A DNA stretch of 64,000 bases from Aquilaria yunnanensis (taxonomy: Eukaryota; Streptophyta; Magnoliopsida; Malvales; Thymelaeaceae): NCBI GenBank assembly GCA_039654915.1, contig CM077593.1:111525413-111589412 (forward strand), in the 5' to 3' direction. Both the position numbers and the translations under genes were made by a program. Every line of letters begins with the position of its first letter. The stretch's first letter is position 1. Under the pieces are notes generated by a model. The model saw nothing but the letters and a program-made list of their open reading frames with translations, was not told the origin of the DNA and made no database searches. Positions 59,367 through 64,000 of this stretch are shown here, one piece after another.

Positions 59367-59937
59367 TAAGGATAAGTAGAACTGCGAAAAACGCAGGATT
59401 CTGGAAATCAACAGGAAAGATTAATTGTGATATAGTCCAAGAACACACAATGAACTCATAAGCTCTAGCCAACTTTTCCATAAGCATCAGGCCCCGAGCA
59501 CCAAAGTTCCAGGAGGCATTCTCCAGGACTTTCCCACACAAATAAATCTTTTCTGAAGATCATTTGAAAAACCTTTTAAAACATATTTGAAAAACACGTT
59601 ACTGGATTATCCGAACATATCACCGGGGATCGAGGCCGGTAGATTACAACAATTATGATTGAAGGCAGAGGACGACTTGAAGAGAGGATCCACAGAATGG
59701 CAACTCCTAAGTCATCATTTGCCTTTAAGCTTAATTATTATAAGCTTGAAGATGATCTAAACCTGAGAGGATCCACAAAAGTGGCAACTCAGATTATCGG
59801 ACAGAGTTGAGAAACTAAGAACTTCTGCCTCACCCTTTAGCCAGAATTTTATAGTGAGAAAATGAGAACATAGAGAGGAAGATAAGAAAGGAGTTCTATA
59901 TTAGCTCCGAGATATCTTACAAGAGAAACAAGGCCTC
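59367..59937 (-). other. Pararetroviral leader region
   Basis: Transcribed leader candidate between the viral promoter and eIF4E. It contains a short ORF of 86 codons (59541-59281, minus) ending inside the shared motif, plus other short ATG frames, which is usual for pararetroviral leaders. No tRNA-Met primer site was found here. The phrase 'gttgccac/ttctgtggatcctctc' occurs twice in this stretch. Confidence 0.5.
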
Positions 59938-59995
59938 CTTATATAAGCGGAGGAAGGAGGAAGCAAACAAACTTAGTGACGTAAGGGCTTACGTC
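59938..59995 (-). promoter_or_regulatory. Pararetroviral promoter (as-1-like element plus TATA box)
   Basis: On the minus strand, GACGTAAGCCCTTACGTCA (59995-59977) gives two TGACG/ACGTCA-type sites. It stands about 30 bp upstream of CTTATATAAGG (about 59947-59937). This matches the layout of as-1 and TATA in caulimovirid promoters. It points toward eIF4E. Confidence 0.8.
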
Positions 59996-60009
59996 TAAAA
60001 CTAATAATG

Positions 60010-61290
60010 CTAGACCGGAAGTGACAGGCCACTAACCGGAATCTTATTATTACAAGCACTAATATGCCAGCTGTTATAGTACAGTGCCAGCTGGAAAACA
60101 CTAGTTCCATTTTCTGTTGTCTCTGAAGGCAGGCTCTGGGAAAGCATATGGGTCAAGGGGCCAGTTGTGGTTTGAATCTTCAGAGTCACTTTGGGTCTGT
60201 CTTTCGCGCCAAAAATATGGGTCATCGATACGCGGGTCATCCATTGACGGTCATCTGGATCTGGTCCATTGAGACGCTTCCAGTGAATGCAAATGAATCC
60301 GCAACCACAGTCAGGCATGATAAGGTGTTCGCTTGTCTGGGTCAACGGAAGATCTTCGTCTTCTTCTTCAATGGTCAGTGGAGAAGAAGGAGTCGGAGCA
60401 GGGCAGTTGATCTGGTTAATAGCCTTTTGTGTGGCTATAGCTCTTTCTCGACGTTCTTTGTGATGGCGGAGTCGCTGAAGATCATCAAAGGACTGGAGAG
60501 CTTCATGGATCATTTCTTGATAGTCCATTGGATAGGATGGCCATTCAGGAGAGTCATGAAGCCAGAGCTCCATAGAGAACACAGTGTGGTTGTATCGATA
60601 AGCTTCCCGCATAAAGGCACGGTATTCAGAATGTCGTTGCCATGGAACTTGGGCTAGGTTGAAGTCTAGGTTCTTATAATGGAAATAGGAGGGAGAAGGG
60701 ATAAATTTAAGGCCAGAGGGAGACTTGGTAAAGGTGATAGGCCTATGGAAGAAATAAATAACATGGCTAACCCCATAATTCATACAGGAGTTAGCGGAAG
60801 AAATATTATTTAGCTGATAGCCTTTTCGGCGGTCTGGGATAGCAGGGTTGAGGGCTTTGTAGGATTTATGAAGGTGGTCAATCCATGTGCAGATTGGATC
60901 AAACCAGGAGAGGAAAACAGAGAGGTCAGAAGAGAAATCAGAATGGAAATTTGTGGAATAGGAGAGAAGCTGGTGGAGTTCTGAAATATTAAAAATAATA
61001 CCTATGGTATGAACAGAGCATAGGTACTAGAAACAGCAGAGGGCTAATGAAGGGAAGGTGAAGACATCAGGGATGGAGAAGAGATGAGCAAAAGGAAACT
61101 GGGGATGAATCCCGACAGGTTTAACAGGGCAGTCGTCGAAACCATACCTCTCAATGAGGGAGACATGATAGTGGAAGACTCGGTGTCTCTGGGTGAAGGT
61201 GAAGGACTGATGCTCATATCTTTCAACATCAACCGGGAGATTTTCATCCTTGTTAAAAACTGGGGGACTGGAAGAGGAGGAAGAGGCCAT
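60010..61290 (-). pseudogene. Endogenous pararetrovirus ORF2 (unknown function), broken by one stop
   Basis: One frame of about 426 codons begins with ATG at 61290, a single base after the ORF1 stop. A TAG at 61027-61029 splits it into an 87-codon part (starting MASSSSSSPP) and the rest, whose longest ATG-initiated piece is 60783-60010. The middle has a Glu/Asp-rich stretch (TIEEEDEDLPL), and the C-terminal part contains MPDCGCGFICIHWKRL. No enzymatic motif is recognised. The place fits the function-unknown ORF2 of florendoviruses. Confidence 0.7.
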
Positions 61291-61291
61291 C

Positions 61292-63202
61292 TTAGTTTTT
61301 TGGTTTTGGAGGCTTTGGAGGTTTGAGGAAGGATTTTGAAGGTCTGCTCAGGATATCGGCAAGAGTGTTGGAGGTGCCCTTTATATGCTTGACGTCGAAG
61401 CTGAAGCGGACGAACCACTGTTGCCAGCGAAGCAGCAGATAATTAGGGAGATGTTTCTGCCTATAGTTCAGCATACGAGGGAATGCTGACATGTCCATCT
61501 CGACAAGGAAATGGTGACCAATGAGGTGGAACTGAAACTTCTCAATCCCACGTTTAACGGCCAAGATTTCTTTGTAGGTGGAGTGGTAGTGCTTCTCTGA
61601 CTCTTTGAATTCTCCACTATTGTAGCAGCACACGTGTCGAACACCATTGATTTCTTCAAGGAGGACCGCTCCCCAATATTCGTCTGAAGCGTCTGTCTGG
61701 AGTATCCTTTCTCCTTTGTCGGGAATCTTGAGTGGTGGCAGGTTCTGAACCACTTCTTTAAGCTTGAGGATAGCTCGTCGGTGCAGGTCGGACCAGGGCG
61801 GAGAGTTCTTTCTGAGGTACACGTGTAAAGGATGGAGAATGGAAGACAGCTTCGGGATGAACTCGCGGATATAGTTGACAAGGCCGAGAATTTGTTGGAC
61901 TTGTCGTCTCGTGAGATGATCATCCGGGAAGTTCATGATCTTGGTAGCAATGTGCGGCTGAGGATGGTACTTGTTATCTTTGATCTGGACTCCAAGGAAT
62001 TCAATGGAAGTCTGACCAAGGACCATCTTACTCTGGGAGAACATTACTCCATTGTCTTTAACTATCTGGGCAAACTGAGCTAATAACTTCAAATGGGTAC
62101 CTGTACAAGGGGAAAACAATAAAATATCGTCAATATAAACAAGGGCCGACTGCAGTATCGGCTCGAAGATTCGGATCATCGTCTTCTGGAACAATAAGGG
62201 TGCCGTCTTCAGACCGAAAGGAAGCACCGTCCATTGGTAATGGTGGTCTGGGATGCAGAAGGCAGTTTTGTACTTGTCTGGAGGAGAGATTGACAATTGC
62301 CAGAAGCCAGACTTAAGGTCAAGCTTGGAGAAGACCTTGGCATTCGTCAGGTTGGCGAAGAGAGTGTTTTTCCGTGGTAACGGAAACTTGATGTCAGCAA
62401 TGAACTCATTCAGGGGCTTGTAGTCAATAACAAGCCTGGGCTTCTTTCTTTTTTGTTCTGAATGCTTGTTGACGTAGAAGGCCTGGCAGGCCCACGAAGA
62501 GGTTGTGGGCTCAATGAGGTTTTGGGCCTTGAGCTCTTGCAGCTCTTGGATCGCCATCTTTTTCTCCTCTGGGCTCATTCCCAAATGGGTAGCCTTTGTT
62601 GGGTTGACATCCTCATTCTTCTTGAATGGAATTTCGATGAAGAACTTGGGATTCTTCCAAAGGGGAAGAGGATGCTTCTGTTCGAACTCAGCATGTGACT
62701 CAGCACAAGATTGCTGGATAAGAGCTTGCATGATTGTGCCGTACACTGGGTCACTTTCAGATTGAATCTGACTTGCTGAGAGAGCTTCTCCTTCAGTTGA
62801 GTAAAGTCTTGGAGTTGTCGTCCATGGAAGGAAAAACTTGTGTAGCTGCAGACCTTTATCAGTCCATTTGCGAACTGATATCTTTTTGATGATGTCGAAG
62901 CCAAGGATCATATCTCTGCCATGGTTATAACCAAATACAGTAGTAACTACGTACTTTGTAGGAGAGAACTTGATCCGAATTGGCTTACTTATCTTAGTGA
63001 CATAGAAGACACCATTTGCAGCTCGGAATCTTTCATTGCAAGGTCGCCACATTCTGTCTGGAAGGAGGGAAGGGTTGACAATGGTGTTTGTGGCACCAGT
63101 ATCAAACAGAGCAATCACCGGGATTGGTTTTGCATACTTATCCAGGAGAATGTTGATCTTGGCTTGAGGTATGACTTGAGCAGCAAAGAGGAAGGACTGC
63201 AT
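61292..63202 (-). CDS. Endogenous pararetrovirus ORF1 part: protease, reverse transcriptase, RNase H
   Basis: A 636-codon open stretch. The aspartic protease has DTGA at residues 34-37. RT has the conserved LVIDYKPLN, FCKLDLKSG-like and YIDDILLFS (about residues 355-363) motifs. RNase H follows with QTDASDEYWGAVL near residue 500. There is no integrase, as expected of pararetroviruses. It is in the same frame as the coat-protein part upstream and separated from it only by TAG 63212-63214, three codons before this ATG. It ends TAA at 61292-61294, directly before ORF2. This portion has no internal stop. The RT style recalls caulimovirids of the tungrovirus/florendovirus side, by eye only. Confidence 0.85.
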   Translation of the reverse strand: MQSFLFAAQVIPQAKINILLDKYAKPIPVIALFDTGATNTIVNPSLLPDRMWRPCNERFRAANGVFYVTKISKPIRIKFSPTKYVVTTVFGYNHGRDMILGFDIIKKISVRKWTDKGLQLHKFFLPWTTTPRLYSTEGEALSASQIQSESDPVYGTIMQALIQQSCAESHAEFEQKHPLPLWKNPKFFIEIPFKKNEDVNPTKATHLGMSPEEKKMAIQELQELKAQNLIEPTTSSWACQAFYVNKHSEQKRKKPRLVIDYKPLNEFIADIKFPLPRKNTLFANLTNAKVFSKLDLKSGFWQLSISPPDKYKTAFCIPDHHYQWTVLPFGLKTAPLLFQKTMIRIFEPILQSALVYIDDILLFSPCTGTHLKLLAQFAQIVKDNGVMFSQSKMVLGQTSIEFLGVQIKDNKYHPQPHIATKIMNFPDDHLTRRQVQQILGLVNYIREFIPKLSSILHPLHVYLRKNSPPWSDLHRRAILKLKEVVQNLPPLKIPDKGERILQTDASDEYWGAVLLEEINGVRHVCCYNSGEFKESEKHYHSTYKEILAVKRGIEKFQFHLIGHHFLVEMDMSAFPRMLNYRQKHLPNYLLLRWQQWFVRFSFDVKHIKGTSNTLADILSRPSKSFLKPPKPPKPKN

Positions 63203-63211
63203 CAGGGAGAT

Positions 63212-64000
63212 CTATACTGTGTAGATTGAAGCTTTCTCTGGATCAGAATCAGATTCTGAAGAGTAGGCTTCAATAGCAAAGAGGCTAGACGCCTCATCTT
63301 CTGTTTCCGAGAAAATGGACTCCATGTCGTCATTGGAAAGATCAGCTCCAGTGACTTGGGAGATGGTGTGCGCCATTTTCTTCTTTGACTTGCTGTTCTT
63401 TTTAGGACAATCTTTGGCAAAGTGTCCTGGTTGACGGCAGATGAAACAACATTTGAATTTGCCGCTATTCTTCTTGTATCGGAAGAATCTTTTCTTCTTT
63501 CTTCGAAATCGTTGGGGGCGATCAGGAGAATAGATTCTTCGTCTGTGGTGCTTCTTCCGAGGAGTGTTGCAATTGCAAGCACCTTTGTCTTTGCACTTGA
63601 TTGTTAACTCAGGTTGCTGACAGGCTCTATCAAACAGGCTCTGGGACTGGTTGAAATCCTTGAAGAATGAGTGAGTGTTACACAGCTTCCTGAGGGCCAT
63701 CATAAGGACTTGGTGGAGCTTTCCAAAAGAATAATCTTTAAGAGCAAGTCCACTCTACTGTATGATGCGAAGAGCTTCCTGGCCAATTGTGTCTGGCACA
63801 GAATTTAAGTATGCCTGCTTCAGGTTGTTGTCTGCTTCATAGCCGATGCAGATAAGATAGAAGCGTCTGAGCATACTTTCATAGTGCTTCTCAAGATCTT
63901 TTCGGTTATATGAGCAGCACTTCATTTTGAAGAATTCTTCTCTAGCTATATCCAGAAAAGCTTCTGGTTCACCAATGAATTCTTTGTATAGCTTGAGAAC
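63212..64000 (-). pseudogene. Endogenous pararetrovirus ORF1 part: coat protein with zinc knuckle (partial)
   Basis: The frame enters from the window edge as coat-protein-like sequence. It meets a TAG at 63755-63757, then continues through a basic region (RRRIYSPDRPQRFRRKKK) and the knuckle CFICRQPGHFAKDC (CX2CX4HX4C, about 63413-63454). An acidic serine-rich tail ends at TAG 63212-63214. Two in-frame stops therefore separate coat protein from protease/RT in what looks like one ancestral ORF. The 5' part with any movement protein is off the window. Confidence 0.75.

Larger units (their letters stand above)
59259..64000 (-). mobile_element. Endogenous pararetrovirus (Caulimoviridae, florendovirus-like), partial
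   Basis: In minus-strand order from the window edge come coat protein with zinc knuckle, protease, RT, RNase H, ORF2, promoter and leader. There is no integrase and no LTR, which separates it from Ty3 elements. Two ORFs with the second starting one base after the first, and a promoter in the following intergenic region, fit the layout described for florendoviruses. Genus assignment would need a tree. Three in-frame TAG codons show it is not intact. The movement-protein end lies beyond the window. The exact junction with host DNA near 59.25 kb is uncertain. Confidence 0.88.

Noticed and set aside
59281..59541. 86-codon minus-strand frame as an extra protein gene upstream of eIF4E
   Set aside because: It has no recognisable domain, lies in the presumed viral leader and ends within the shared structured motif. 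A leader short ORF is the simpler reading.
60148..60657. 169-codon plus-strand frame opposite pararetrovirus ORF2
   Set aside because: Antisense shadow of the viral frame; no domain, and the minus-strand frame explains the sequence.

Overview
This is plant nuclear DNA, most likely from a eudicot. It is AT-rich, its genes are split by GT-AG introns, and it is crowded with transposable elements. Four recognisable host loci are present: a xyloglucan endotransglucosylase/hydrolase (XTH) pseudogene at about 4.2-5.5 kb, an ABCB (MDR/PGP-type) ABC transporter gene at 12.3-22.35 kb (minus strand), an apparently intact XTH gene at 31.3-32.7 kb (minus), and a complete five-exon eIF4E gene at 56.6-59.1 kb (minus). 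The two XTH loci lie in a direct segmental duplication (about 1.1-5.5 kb and 27.9-32.6 kb) that flanks the ABCB gene. Copy 1 has decayed and copy 2 is intact.

The window has a long insertion history. A very young Ty1-copia element (12744-17845, two LTRs that look identical, full-length gag-pol frame, 5-bp target duplication) sits inside the last exon of the ABCB gene, between the Walker A and signature motifs of the second nucleotide-binding domain. A solo LTR, LINE fragments, a Stowaway MITE, hAT-like elements, a MULE with 9-bp target duplications and a foldback MITE fill the spaces between genes.

The most unusual object is a 16.6-kb non-autonomous Ogre/Tat-like LTR retrotransposon (34341-50960; LTRs of about 2.75 kb, nearly identical; target duplication AGCCA). 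It has no intact gag-pol. It carries three tandem copies of an unrecognised 182-codon gene with a cysteine cluster, followed by an intronless cytokinin-activation (LOG-type) gene with one in-frame amber codon. The second and third ORFs and LOG each have a TATA box in related upstream sequence. After them come about 2.5 kb of tandem repeats whose units can form hairpins. Its LTR contains three dispersed hairpins with compensatory base changes, and a structured leader motif.

The right end (about 59.26 kb to the window edge) is an endogenous pararetrovirus (Caulimoviridae, florendovirus-like layout) on the minus strand. It comprises the coat-protein/zinc-knuckle, protease, RT and RNase H part of ORF1, then ORF2, then a TGACG-plus-TATA promoter and a leader. 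ORF1 and ORF2 are broken by three in-frame TAG codons. The viral promoter points at eIF4E, whose ATG is about 145 bp beyond the last recognisable viral-side sequence. The leader next to eIF4E carries the same two conserved RNA-like blocks as the LTR of the Ogre-like element.
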